A stretch of 58,351 bases of DNA from CAYSLZ01 sp964468355 (GTDB lineage: Bacteria; Patescibacteriota; Microgenomatia; UBA12405; JAHJSD01), in assembly GCA_964468355.1 (NCBI GenBank), contig CAYXSV010000036.1, positions 1 through 58,351 of the forward strand. Direction: 5' to 3'. Numbering within the stretch: position 1 is the first letter of the stretch; each line of letters begins with the position of its first letter. The position numbers were made by a program, and so were the translations under genes. The notes beneath the pieces were generated by a model. The model did no database searches, was not told where the DNA came from, and worked only from the letters and a program-made list of their open reading frames with translations. Positions 32,690 through 41,061 of the stretch are shown piece by piece.

Positions 32690-33994
32690 TTAAAATTTAG
32701 GCAACTCACTATACCACTGTTCAACATCATCTTCACTTAAAATACCGTCGCAATTAAAGTCACCGTATAAATTATCACTGCCTAACTTATAATCATCGTA
32801 CCAGCCGGCAAAATCTTCCATATTAACTGTTCCGTCACAGTCGTAATCGGCTTTAGACTCAATTTTAGTTCCGTCCGGACACGGCTTGCACCCGGTTTGG
32901 GGCTCCGTCGTGGCTGTCGGCTCCGGTGTATTAGTTGCACTCGGCGGCATCGTGGCTGTCGGTTCCGGCGTATTGGTTGCACTTGGCGGCATCGTGGCTG
33001 TCGGCTCCGGTGTATTGGTTGCACTCGGCGGTCTTGTGTTTGTCGGTGTCGGCGTACTTTCCGTACAATCCTGGACAAATACCGCTGTCCCTCCGGTATA
33101 ATCAATATCAACCGACTTTCCGTCTTCAGTAGTCCCGGCAACAATAGATTTACTCTCATTCAGATTAAAATTAAACCGCCCCGGTTCAGTGCCGGTAATC
33201 TCAACACCAATTCTAAAGCTCCTCGGCGGGTTACCACCGGCATAAAGCGAAGTTACAAGCAGCTCATTATTTCTGGCATCATAACCTCCCTCCCCCCACT
33301 TACTATCAAAAGTTACATTTTTAATTGTGCTTCTGGTCGAATCATAATCAAAATACAACTGCAAACCGGACATGCTTTTTCCTGAATCGCCTGAAACGGT
33401 TATTGTTCCCGTTTCTTGTGTGCAAAGATGCAAACTGCTCGGCTGGGAAATTGTAATTGTCTCACCTGCCGGACTGTCCGTCGGAGTGGAAGCCGGTGTA
33501 TTAGTATTAACCGGACTATCACAATCAACCACCTTTACCGTGGTATCACCGGATGCACTAATATTCATACTGTCATCTTCAAGTCCACTCATAAAACTTT
33601 TCCCGGTTAATAACCTAAAACTTGAATTGCCTAAACTTTTACCCCTTAAAGTAACATTAAATTGAATATTTTTTTGAGGATTTGCAAACATATGAGAACT
33701 AACACTTAAATCACCCTCAAAAATACTCCAAGTTTTGTTGACATCTTCAATCTCGACTTTACTATCATCAAATCCAAAGTCGAAAGCATAACTGGTTATT
33801 TTCTGGTTTGAACTGCCGCTTACCGCAAAAGTCTCCGTATCTCCCAAACACACTTCAACTTCTGAGGGAAGCTGAATATTCCCACCGCCTGCCGCCCCTC
33901 TTCTTGTTTCTAAATTTTCTCGAACAACATAACCGGCGAAGACAAGACTTAGCAAGCCAACTATACTGATAAAAGCTAATTTTAAGTTATTCAT
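32690..33994 (-). CDS. Anchored protein with two cohesin-like domains, Thr/Pro repeats and Cys-dockerin
   Basis: 434 residues. Membrane segment (about 5-23) followed by RENLETRRGAAGG. Cohesin-like domain 1 (about 40-155) closely matches the protein of gene 36003; domain 2 (about 175-310) is SLHLCTQETGTITVSGDSG and LYFDYDSTRSTIKNV. Then three tandem 14-residue repeats of PPSATNTPEPTATM, and a C-terminal pair of calcium loops with cysteines, DYDCDGTVNMEDF and DFNCDGILSEDD, preceded by CKPCPDGT. Looks like a scaffold subunit. Confidence 0.78.
   Translation of the reverse strand: MNNLKLAFISIVGLLSLVFAGYVVRENLETRRGAAGGGNIQLPSEVEVCLGDTETFAVSGSSNQKITSYAFDFGFDDSKVEIEDVNKTWSIFEGDLSVSSHMFANPQKNIQFNVTLRGKSLGNSSFRLLTGKSFMSGLEDDSMNISASGDTTVKVVDCDSPVNTNTPASTPTDSPAGETITISQPSSLHLCTQETGTITVSGDSGKSMSGLQLYFDYDSTRSTIKNVTFDSKWGEGGYDARNNELLVTSLYAGGNPPRSFRIGVEITGTEPGRFNFNLNESKSIVAGTTEDGKSVDIDYTGGTAVFVQDCTESTPTPTNTRPPSATNTPEPTATMPPSATNTPEPTATMPPSATNTPEPTATTEPQTGCKPCPDGTKIESKADYDCDGTVNMEDFAGWYDDYKLGSDNLYGDFNCDGILSEDDVEQWYSELPKF
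32910..33035 (-). repeat. Three 42-bp tandem repeats in coding sequence
   Basis: Units 32910-32951, 32952-32993 and 32994-33035 differ at a few positions and encode the 14-residue PPSATNTPEPTATM linker repeat. Prone to copy-number change. Confidence 0.9.
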
Positions 33995-34050
33995 ATACGT
34001 ATATTAATTAAACAATACAACATTTTTAAAAAAAATAAAAGTCCCAATTT

Positions 34051-36006
34051 TTAATCACAATTAGAATGTTCCGTTGGACACCATCGGGCATACCATATTT
34101 GATGATCCGAAACAGTAATATCCCCGTCGCAATCATAATCTCCATATAATTCATCTTTATCTACTCTCTGTCCGTCTAATTTAACTTTAGAATACTGCTG
34201 TGCCCATCGGCCGTAATCGACATTTTGTTTACCGTCGGTATCACAATTAAAACTAGATGTTCTAACAGGAGCAAAACTGCCGTCCGGACACGGCTTGCAT
34301 CTTTCTTCCCCACCCCCGACAACAATTTTCTGACTCAATAGGTTATTTTCTTCGTTAACTTCCTCAATCTGGTCTTCACGATCAACCCATACATAAACAT
34401 CGTGTTCGCCGGCTTCATCAAAGACATAATCATACGACCAGTCAAACTTTTTATCCGGTATCAACCAAACATGATGACCGTAATATGAAGTTTCCGGTGT
34501 TGCTTGCGTCGGGGGCTGTTGCTCCGGGTCTATATATAAATAAGTAGTAAAATCCCTAGTTGCCATTTGACCAATATTTTTAATCTCGGCCGTTATACTT
34601 ACTTCATCTCCGGGCTGCGGATTAGACGGGCTGTAACTAATACTAGAAATTGTCAAATCCGGCATTCTGTCATCCTCCACACAGGCCGAATCCGGGGCCT
34701 CAAATTCTATTAAATAAGAACCCTCGGGTAGTTCGCTTCTGCTCCATCTAGCATTGGGAATATAAGGATTCCAATACTCGCCGTAGGTTATCGCCGAATG
34801 CGGCGGATTGCCCCTTAATTGCAAAAATTCATCATTTTCACATTTTTCTCTTTCACACAACCCAACATATAATCCATTTCTTTCATCTGTACTAATTATG
34901 GTAGTCATTTTAGCTCCTATTCTTGAATCTTCTAAAACCGGCTCAAAAGGGTTTGGCGGCCAAGCTACATACCAGGTACTTACTTCAATATCCGCTATAC
35001 TTCCGTCCTCACATACCGCCGCTGTCTCTATATCCCACGATAAACTCTCTGAAACTATTGATACTACCCGGTTACAGTTACTACACTCAGCCGTAGCATT
35101 ATTACAAGTTCCAACTGGATTACCTGTACACCAATTATCCATTTCGTCATATACATTAGCTACAACATAATATTTACCCTGGGAAACACCTGAAACATCC
35201 CACTCTGCTTCCCAACCGTCACTGCCATTATTATCAGTGTCAATTACCGTCCAATTATTACTGTCACAGTAATAACTCTCAGTAGCATTCTCCTTGTATT
35301 CTGCGTAGGCAAATGTTACTTCTTTTAAATCGCCGTCCTCATCACTCGCTGTTGCCTTCACCAATGTCTTATCCTCACTAATAACGGAATTTACGGATAA
35401 ATTAGTGCATTCAGGTACATTTTCGCCTCCTGAGGCCGGCGTATTGGTTGGGTCAACCGGTGGAGCAGGCGTAGGCGTTGGGTCAACCGGCGGTGCAGGT
35501 GTGCTTGTCGGCTCTTCACCACAAATACAATCGGTGTCAGTTAAACAATCCGGGTTTCTGCAAACACCTGAACTTGATATTATTTCTCTTTCAAAATCAG
35601 TTGTTTCAATTAACTCTTGTGCTAACTGATCACTTTCTCCCATCACAACTCCGCCGCTGACCGTCTGACAGTTTCCATCTGGGCCACATACGCAATCCTC
35701 TCCTTCCGGAGGCATCACATCCGGACAGTAAACACCAGTATTCCTTGGTACACAATCTTGTCCGCACCACATACAATCCCTGTCTGAACTACAGCCCTCT
35801 TTATAACAAACTAAACCGCTTCCACACTGTGAATCGTCTGAGCAAGGTTGATTACAATCACTGACAGCGGCCTTGCGGGTTTCCTGCCTTTGCTGAACTA
35901 AGTTGATTGCCGCCGGTAAAGCAATTCCTAAAATTAGTAAACCCAAAATTATCGGCAATTGAGACATGCCCTTTTGCTGATATTTTTTATTTTTGATTAA
36001 ATTCAT
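34051..36006 (-). CDS. Large anchored Cys-rich surface protein with CARDB domain and Cys-dockerin
   Basis: 651 residues. Membrane segment (about 17-35) followed by QQRQETRKAA. A Cys-rich region (about 48-170, CNQPCSDDSQCGSGLVCYKEG and similar) comes next, then linkers of PTPAPPVDPT type, an Ig-like region, and a CARDB domain about 450-555 (PDLTISSISYSPSNPQPGDE, then VYVWVDREDQIEEVNEENN). The C-terminal module CKPCPDGSFAPV...DYDCDGDITVSDHQIW is nearly identical to that of gene 36546. Starts in a 4-bp overlap with gene 36003. Confidence 0.78.
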   Translation of the reverse strand: MNLIKNKKYQQKGMSQLPIILGLLILGIALPAAINLVQQRQETRKAAVSDCNQPCSDDSQCGSGLVCYKEGCSSDRDCMWCGQDCVPRNTGVYCPDVMPPEGEDCVCGPDGNCQTVSGGVVMGESDQLAQELIETTDFEREIISSSGVCRNPDCLTDTDCICGEEPTSTPAPPVDPTPTPAPPVDPTNTPASGGENVPECTNLSVNSVISEDKTLVKATASDEDGDLKEVTFAYAEYKENATESYYCDSNNWTVIDTDNNGSDGWEAEWDVSGVSQGKYYVVANVYDEMDNWCTGNPVGTCNNATAECSNCNRVVSIVSESLSWDIETAAVCEDGSIADIEVSTWYVAWPPNPFEPVLEDSRIGAKMTTIISTDERNGLYVGLCEREKCENDEFLQLRGNPPHSAITYGEYWNPYIPNARWSRSELPEGSYLIEFEAPDSACVEDDRMPDLTISSISYSPSNPQPGDEVSITAEIKNIGQMATRDFTTYLYIDPEQQPPTQATPETSYYGHHVWLIPDKKFDWSYDYVFDEAGEHDVYVWVDREDQIEEVNEENNLLSQKIVVGGGEERCKPCPDGSFAPVRTSSFNCDTDGKQNVDYGRWAQQYSKVKLDGQRVDKDELYGDYDCDGDITVSDHQIWYARWCPTEHSNCD

Positions 36007-36521
36007 TTAAATATACTCATTATCCATTTCCATAACTTTAAAAACTCACTATTTTTTTCACAGTTAATTACTTTAACATCACTTTCTCCGGAAACACTGA
36101 TGTTTATGTCTTCGTCTTCTATTCCTCCCATCCAGCTGTCAGTTTCTAGAAATTTAAATTTTGAATTTCCAATTTTGGCACCTTTTAAGTTAACATTAAT
36201 CTGGAAATCTTTTTGGGGGTTGTTAAATATATGAGAACTCACTTTTAAATCACCATCTTTAATGCTCCACGTGCGATCAACATCTTCTATCTCCACCATA
36301 TTTTGATCAAAATCAAAAGCAAACACGTAACCGGTTATTTCTTGATCAGCCCGGCTTGTAACAGTTAATTTTTTAATTTCACCTAAACAGACTTCGACCT
36401 GAGGAGGAAGAATAATTTTTCCCTCAGCTTTAACCGGTCTTACAAAAAATAAATCTTGTTTAATAATAAGGTGAAGAAATATCAAAACTATTAAGAAAGA
36501 ACCGTATTTGAGTTTTTTCAT
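36003..36521 (-). CDS. Secreted cohesin-like protein
   Basis: 172 residues. N-terminal hydrophobic signal/anchor (about 6-22, then VRPVKAEGK). One cohesin-like domain from about 36 to 155 with QVEVCLGEIKKLTVTSRADQ, YVFAFDFDQNMVEIEDVDRTW and GDLKVSSHIFNNPQKDF (quoted in parts), closely related to domain 1 of gene 32690, so one was copied from the other. A short amphipathic end (LKLWKWIMSIFK) may touch the membrane. No dockerin. Confidence 0.72.
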   Translation of the reverse strand: MKKLKYGSFLIVLIFLHLIIKQDLFFVRPVKAEGKIILPPQVEVCLGEIKKLTVTSRADQEITGYVFAFDFDQNMVEIEDVDRTWSIKDGDLKVSSHIFNNPQKDFQINVNLKGAKIGNSKFKFLETDSWMGGIEDEDINISVSGESDVKVINCEKNSEFLKLWKWIMSIFK

Positions 36522-36545
36522 AAAATATAAAGTAGCTTAAATATG

Positions 36546-38873
36546 TTAATCACAATTTGAATGTTCTGTCGGACACCATCTGGCATACCATATTTGATGA
36601 TCAGAAACATTTATTTCTCCGTCACAATTGTAATCTCCGTATAATTGGTTACTAGGCACTTGTTTACGTTCAATTACAACCGCGTAATACTGCTGAGCCC
36701 ACCGACCGTAGTCAACATTCTCTTTACCATTCGTATTGCATTTAAAACTGGATGTATTTTGAGAAGCGAAACTACCATCCGGACACGGTTTACAACCTTT
36801 TCCGGGTCCCGGCGGTACAGTTGTCGGCTCAGATTCAGAAATACATTTACTATAATCGCTTGCCCATTTATAGCCGGTCGGCGGATAAAGCTCACAATTT
36901 ACAGCTCCGGAAGTGCCCTCTGTCTTTCCGCACCCTGAATGTCCCGGGCAATAATCAGATACACATTGAACAGCACAATTATCTTTTGTTGGACTACCAC
37001 AATCTGCATCTGTTTGACAAGTTTGTCCTGGTCTTACCGTTGGCGAAAGAGTATTTGTCGCCCGCGGCGCTCTTGTCGGAGTATTTGTCGGTGTTTCTTC
37101 ACATGCACTATCAGGACATTGACGATAACCACCGGGATTACTCGTATACCAATCACAACCATAACCACAAGTTGACGTTACACAATAGCAAATTTCTTCT
37201 GGTGGTGTTGGTGTATTTTCCGGATTTTCACATCTATCCGCCCAGCAAACTTCAATCGGGAAATAGGAATGCGGACCACAAGTTAAACCCTCCTTACACT
37301 CGTTATTTTGTAAGCATGTATCGCCACAATCTTTATTCCCGGCAGACGGCGTATTTGTCGGTGTTTCTTCCGGGATACAACATACCTCATTGTGGCCGCG
37401 GCAATCAGTAGGATCCACTGCCTTTTCACCAGTTTTACACCCTCCTACTCGACAAACCCCAGCATCAGAATCTCCCAGATAACCGCAAGTTTGTAATTTT
37501 GGTTCAGGCGTATTCGTTGGTTCAGGTTCACAACAATATTTATATCCTCCACCAAAATCTACTCCACACTTTTTAGCATACCAAACTTGACCTCCACAAT
37601 TTGCCGGTGGCACACATGACTCCTCTGGATCACAATCTACAAATTCCGGTTCACAAGCACATCCACCACCCACCATCTCACAACTCTCACCTGAAGGACA
37701 ATCCCCTACACACTCATTGCCATTCGGTGTCGACATCATACGGCATACACTTGGTGTATTTGTTGGAGCTCTAGGTGTATTTGTTGGCCGTGGCCCACAA
37801 TAACAGACAGTACCAACACAGTAATAACTGTTCTTGCAACGACTGCAATTAGGGAGAACAGGGTCAGTATATGTTTGACACCTGGTTCCATCTTGCAAGC
37901 CGGCTGACGGTGTAGGCGTAAAATTATAACAAGTACAACATGAGTCAACATCTCGACTTGTCGGGCTTGAACAGTGTCCGCCATCAACACCATGAACTTT
38001 TTGGCATGCTTCTGTACATGAAGAATATTCACCTAAACAACAAATACAATTATCGCAGGCCCGACATGTACCAGGCATTCCTTGCCTTAAATCACAATAT
38101 TTTGATTGACATTCGGAATTAGAACTACATTGCCAGCCATTTGGCTTCGGCGTACTTGTCGGCTGTGGTTTTGTTCGGCATGTACCAGGCATCCCCTGAC
38201 TTAAATCACAATAACTAGAACAACATTCCGAGTTGCTACCACACTGCGAACCATTGGATTTACAACTTGGTGTATTTGTTGCTCGCGGTCTTGTTGTATT
38301 TGTCGGTTGAGGTTTTGGGGTATTGGTCGGATAAGGTGAACAATTTGCATTACATGTACCTTCACTGGAATAAGTTCCGTCATAACCTTGGACACAATAC
38401 CCCAGAGAACGAGAACACTTCCATTTTAAATCAACTTCTCCATAACACTCACATTCTCCGTCAATAGTTGGATGGGGTTTACATTCCCTACCCGAAGCAC
38501 AGGTACCTACACATTGAAATCCTGCCGGAGTAAATTCTCCTCTGCACGTTTCTTCATAAGGCGTTGCCGTCGCTGGCGGTGGAGCTGTCTTACATTCGGC
38601 ACATATACTTGAATGCTGAGTACATTTTGGGCCACAATAACCTCTATCTACCCAATTACCGTCAACACACTCATAATCATGGCAATCACCTTGATTACAA
38701 TGTGTGCCCGTCAAGCCACCACATGTACTTGCCGCTTCTTTTCTTGTTTCCTGGCTTTGCTGGGTTAATCTTAATGCCGCCGGTAAAGCGACTCCCAAAA
38801 GTAGCAAACCAATTATAATCGGAACCTGCGCACTTCCGCGTTGATTAAAAATATTTTTAATTCTTGTTAACAT
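36546..38873 (-). CDS. Large anchored Cys-rich protein with Thr/Pro linkers and Cys-dockerin
   Basis: 775 residues. Membrane segment (about 16-34) followed by QQSQETRKEAAS. Then many short cysteine-rich modules joined by NTP/PTNTP linkers; two units carry near-identical CSSYCDLSQGMPGTCR and CQSKYCDLRQGMPGTCR sequences. The final 90 residues are CKPCPDGSFASQ, a first degenerate loop NCDG-like and DYNCDGEINVSDHQIWYARW, then CPTEHSNCD. Over 70 cysteines imply an oxidising exterior and many disulfides. It is probably an extended stalk or binder displayed on the cell. Confidence 0.75.
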   Translation of the reverse strand: MLTRIKNIFNQRGSAQVPIIIGLLLLGVALPAALRLTQQSQETRKEAASTCGGLTGTHCNQGDCHDYECVDGNWVDRGYCGPKCTQHSSICAECKTAPPPATATPYEETCRGEFTPAGFQCVGTCASGRECKPHPTIDGECECYGEVDLKWKCSRSLGYCVQGYDGTYSSEGTCNANCSPYPTNTPKPQPTNTTRPRATNTPSCKSNGSQCGSNSECCSSYCDLSQGMPGTCRTKPQPTSTPKPNGWQCSSNSECQSKYCDLRQGMPGTCRACDNCICCLGEYSSCTEACQKVHGVDGGHCSSPTSRDVDSCCTCYNFTPTPSAGLQDGTRCQTYTDPVLPNCSRCKNSYYCVGTVCYCGPRPTNTPRAPTNTPSVCRMMSTPNGNECVGDCPSGESCEMVGGGCACEPEFVDCDPEESCVPPANCGGQVWYAKKCGVDFGGGYKYCCEPEPTNTPEPKLQTCGYLGDSDAGVCRVGGCKTGEKAVDPTDCRGHNEVCCIPEETPTNTPSAGNKDCGDTCLQNNECKEGLTCGPHSYFPIEVCWADRCENPENTPTPPEEICYCVTSTCGYGCDWYTSNPGGYRQCPDSACEETPTNTPTRAPRATNTLSPTVRPGQTCQTDADCGSPTKDNCAVQCVSDYCPGHSGCGKTEGTSGAVNCELYPPTGYKWASDYSKCISESEPTTVPPGPGKGCKPCPDGSFASQNTSSFKCNTNGKENVDYGRWAQQYYAVVIERKQVPSNQLYGDYNCDGEINVSDHQIWYARWCPTEHSNCD

Positions 38874-38882
38874 TTTTATTTT

Positions 38883-39125
38883 TTATTGACAGCAATAAGG
38901 CGTCTCACTTGGACAATCGCCTTTGTTCCATTTCATATTTAATAAGTGACAATACTGCTCTTTACATTCTGTTTGGCAGGGATAACCAACCTGAGGCATC
39001 GAACTGCCGGCCGCCCCGCGCCGTGTTTCTTGAGTCTGCCTAACCAAAGCAACCACACCAGTCAATATAATTAAAACGAAAAGTATTAATAGAAGTTTTA
39101 AAATTTTCTGTTTACTTTGATCCAT
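38883..39125 (-). CDS. Small anchored Cys-rich protein
   Basis: 80 residues. Membrane segment (about 10-27) followed by RQTQETRRGAAGSS, matching the larger neighbours. The exterior part has six cysteines (YPCQTECKEQYCHLL, GDCPSETPYCCQ). It is the first gene of the surface run as transcribed. It could be a minimal display unit or a pilin-like subunit. No dockerin or cohesin. Confidence 0.65.
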   Translation of the reverse strand: MDQSKQKILKLLLILFVLIILTGVVALVRQTQETRRGAAGSSMPQVGYPCQTECKEQYCHLLNMKWNKGDCPSETPYCCQ

Positions 39126-39194
39126 AAATAGATATAATTTTCTAACTATTTACACTTTAGACGAATATACTCTCGTTTGTCAAGGTCTAGTTTC

Positions 39195-39225
39195 TGGACA
39201 AGGAACAAAATTTACTATATATAAT
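39195..39225 (+). promoter_or_regulatory. Promoter of the GH39-like gene
   Basis: TGGACA (39195-39200), 19 bp, TATAAT (39220-39225), then 5 bp to the ATG at 39231; leaderless layout. The -35 and its spacing are below average. Confidence 0.5.
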
Positions 39226-39230
39226 AGTAT

Positions 39231-40598
39231 ATGGGAAAATTGCCGACGATACTAGCCATGCTTCTCATTATCCCTATTGGTTTATACGCCGTATTTCAAA
39301 ACCATGATTTGCGGCGGTCTGCGTTCGGTAAAAAAGCAGACATTAAAATCGACGTCTCCAAACCCGGGGGTTTAATTTCAAAATCTCTCTGGCAAAACTT
39401 TTCTCAAGGCGGAGAAGAACCAAAAGACATGATCGCTCCGGTCAAAAACGAGGTTGCCAATCTTCAGCCGGAAATCATCCGCATTGACCATATTTTTGAC
39501 TATTATGTTGGCATTAACGGTCGGGTTTATGACTTTTCAAAATTAGACCAAATAGTCCAAACTATTCTTGATACCGGTGCTAAACCAATGTTTTCTTTAT
39601 CTTACATGCCGCCGGAAATTGCTGTTGACGGCCAAAAGACTTCTCCGCCCCAAAACTGGAATCAATGGAATGAACTGGTTAAAGCGACTATTTCGCGTTA
39701 TTCAGGACAAAACAATTTTAATTTAAACAATATTTATTATGAAGTCTGGAACGAGCCGGATTTATTCGGCGGCTGGCACTATGGCCGGGAACCGAACTAT
39801 TTAACACTTTATTATCATACGGTTAAATCCGCCCAAGAAATAGAAAACGTCAACAATTTTAAAATCGGCGGCCCGGCAACCACCGGTTTCTACCCTAATT
39901 GGATCAAGGCCCTATTTGATTATTGCTACAAAAACAAGTTGAGAATTGATTTTGTTTCCTGGCACCATTATTCTAAAAATATTAATGAATATTTAAGAGA
40001 TTTTGAAAAATTAAATCAAATTTTGACCGATTACGGCGATTACTTTAATGTCGAGCGCTTAATTACCGAATACGGACCCGACTCGGAAAATTCCCCCTGG
40101 TATGACAATCATTTGGGTGCTGTTCACAGTTTAGCCGGAGTAACTAAATTAATGGGAAAAGTCCATCGCATTTTTGCTTTTCAGCTTAAAGACGGTCCTT
40201 CACCGGAAAGTAAAAAATATTGGGGACGGTGGGGTTTAATAAGCCACGAAAACCACGAAATAAGTTTAAAGCCGAGATATTACGCTTATCAATTTTTAAA
40301 TCAACTAGAAGGTCAACAGCTTCCTCTGGAAGGCGAGGGTTCCTGGGTATCGGCAGCAGCAGTTAAAAAAGATAATAAAATTCAAGTTTTAGTTGTTAAT
40401 TACGACCCGTCAAACAACCATTACGAATCCCCGCCGATTACATTAGAAAATATTGAGCCGGGCAACTATATTTTCCGCCAAATTAGATTCCAGGGACAAG
40501 CGGTTGCCTCAAGAGAAAAAATTGAAAAAACAACAATAACTAAAAAGTTTATTCTTCAACCCAATTCAGCAATTTTACTGGAATGGATTAAATTGTAA
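39231..40598 (+). CDS. Anchored glycoside hydrolase, GH39/clan GH-A type
   Basis: 455 residues. Membrane segment (about 5-22), then FQNHDLRRSAFGKKA, a version of the motif in the surface-protein cluster. A TIM-barrel glycosidase body: the acid/base Glu is in YYEVWNEPDLFGG (about 175) and the nucleophile Glu in RLITEYGPDS (about 282), the usual clan GH-A spacing. GH39 covers beta-xylosidase and alpha-iduronidase activity; the exact substrate is unknown. A C-terminal beta domain (VLVVNYDPSNNH) completes it. Divergent from the surface run. Confidence 0.82.
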   Translation: MGKLPTILAMLLIIPIGLYAVFQNHDLRRSAFGKKADIKIDVSKPGGLISKSLWQNFSQGGEEPKDMIAPVKNEVANLQPEIIRIDHIFDYYVGINGRVYDFSKLDQIVQTILDTGAKPMFSLSYMPPEIAVDGQKTSPPQNWNQWNELVKATISRYSGQNNFNLNNIYYEVWNEPDLFGGWHYGREPNYLTLYYHTVKSAQEIENVNNFKIGGPATTGFYPNWIKALFDYCYKNKLRIDFVSWHHYSKNINEYLRDFEKLNQILTDYGDYFNVERLITEYGPDSENSPWYDNHLGAVHSLAGVTKLMGKVHRIFAFQLKDGPSPESKKYWGRWGLISHENHEISLKPRYYAYQFLNQLEGQQLPLEGEGSWVSAAAVKKDNKIQVLVVNYDPSNNHYESPPITLENIEPGNYIFRQIRFQGQAVASREKIEKTTITKKFILQPNSAILLEWIKL

Positions 40599-40644
40599 GT
40601 AGTTAATAGTTAACAGCAAACAGTTAATAGCGAAATATAAATAT

Positions 40645-41022
40645 ATGGGAAAAATAAATTATTTTACCGACTTAAAAGCTTGGCAAATAAATCACCAAGT
40701 AGCTTTAAAAATATATAAATTAACGGAAAATTTTCCATCAAATGAAAAATACGGCCTAACTGATCAGCTACGAAGAGCAGCATCTTCTGTTACTGCTAAC
40801 ATTGCAGAAGGTTGGGGACATTACCATTTTGCTAATCGCTTAAGATTTTATTACAACGCCCGTGGGTCAAATTGTGAGGTGCAAAACTTTCTTATTTTAG
40901 GAAAAGATTTGGAATATATCGATAAATCTAAGTACAAAAAAATTGTAGAAGAAGTTTTCGAAGGATTTAGAGTATTAAACGGTTTGATTAAATCAGTCAA
41001 AAAACTCAATAAAAACAAGTAA
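40645..41022 (+). CDS. Four-helix-bundle protein (23S rRNA IVP/avd-like)
   Basis: 125 residues. The pattern LKAWQINHQVALKIY, then EKYGLTDQLRRAASSVTANIAEGWG and FLILGKDLEYI is diagnostic of the family encoded in 23S rRNA intervening sequences and related to accessory protein Avd of diversity-generating retroelements. Function unknown. Flanked by words such as GTTAACAGCAAACAGTTAATAGCG on the left (40611-40634) and inverted-like words on the right (41023-41050), like a small mobile unit. No reverse transcriptase is near. Confidence 0.85.
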   Translation: MGKINYFTDLKAWQINHQVALKIYKLTENFPSNEKYGLTDQLRRAASSVTANIAEGWGHYHFANRLRFYYNARGSNCEVQNFLILGKDLEYIDKSKYKKIVEEVFEGFRVLNGLIKSVKKLNKNK

Positions 41023-41061
41023 TCACTGTTCGCTGCTCGCTATTTGCTTTTAACTTTTATT

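Noticed and set aside
32910..33035. Regular repeats that could be a CRISPR array
   Set aside because: They are contiguous 42-bp units without spacers and encode a Thr/Pro linker in frame.
32886..33385. Plus-strand frames opposite the 32690 gene
   Set aside because: They are translations of the linker repeats in other frames, with low-complexity sequence and no start signals.
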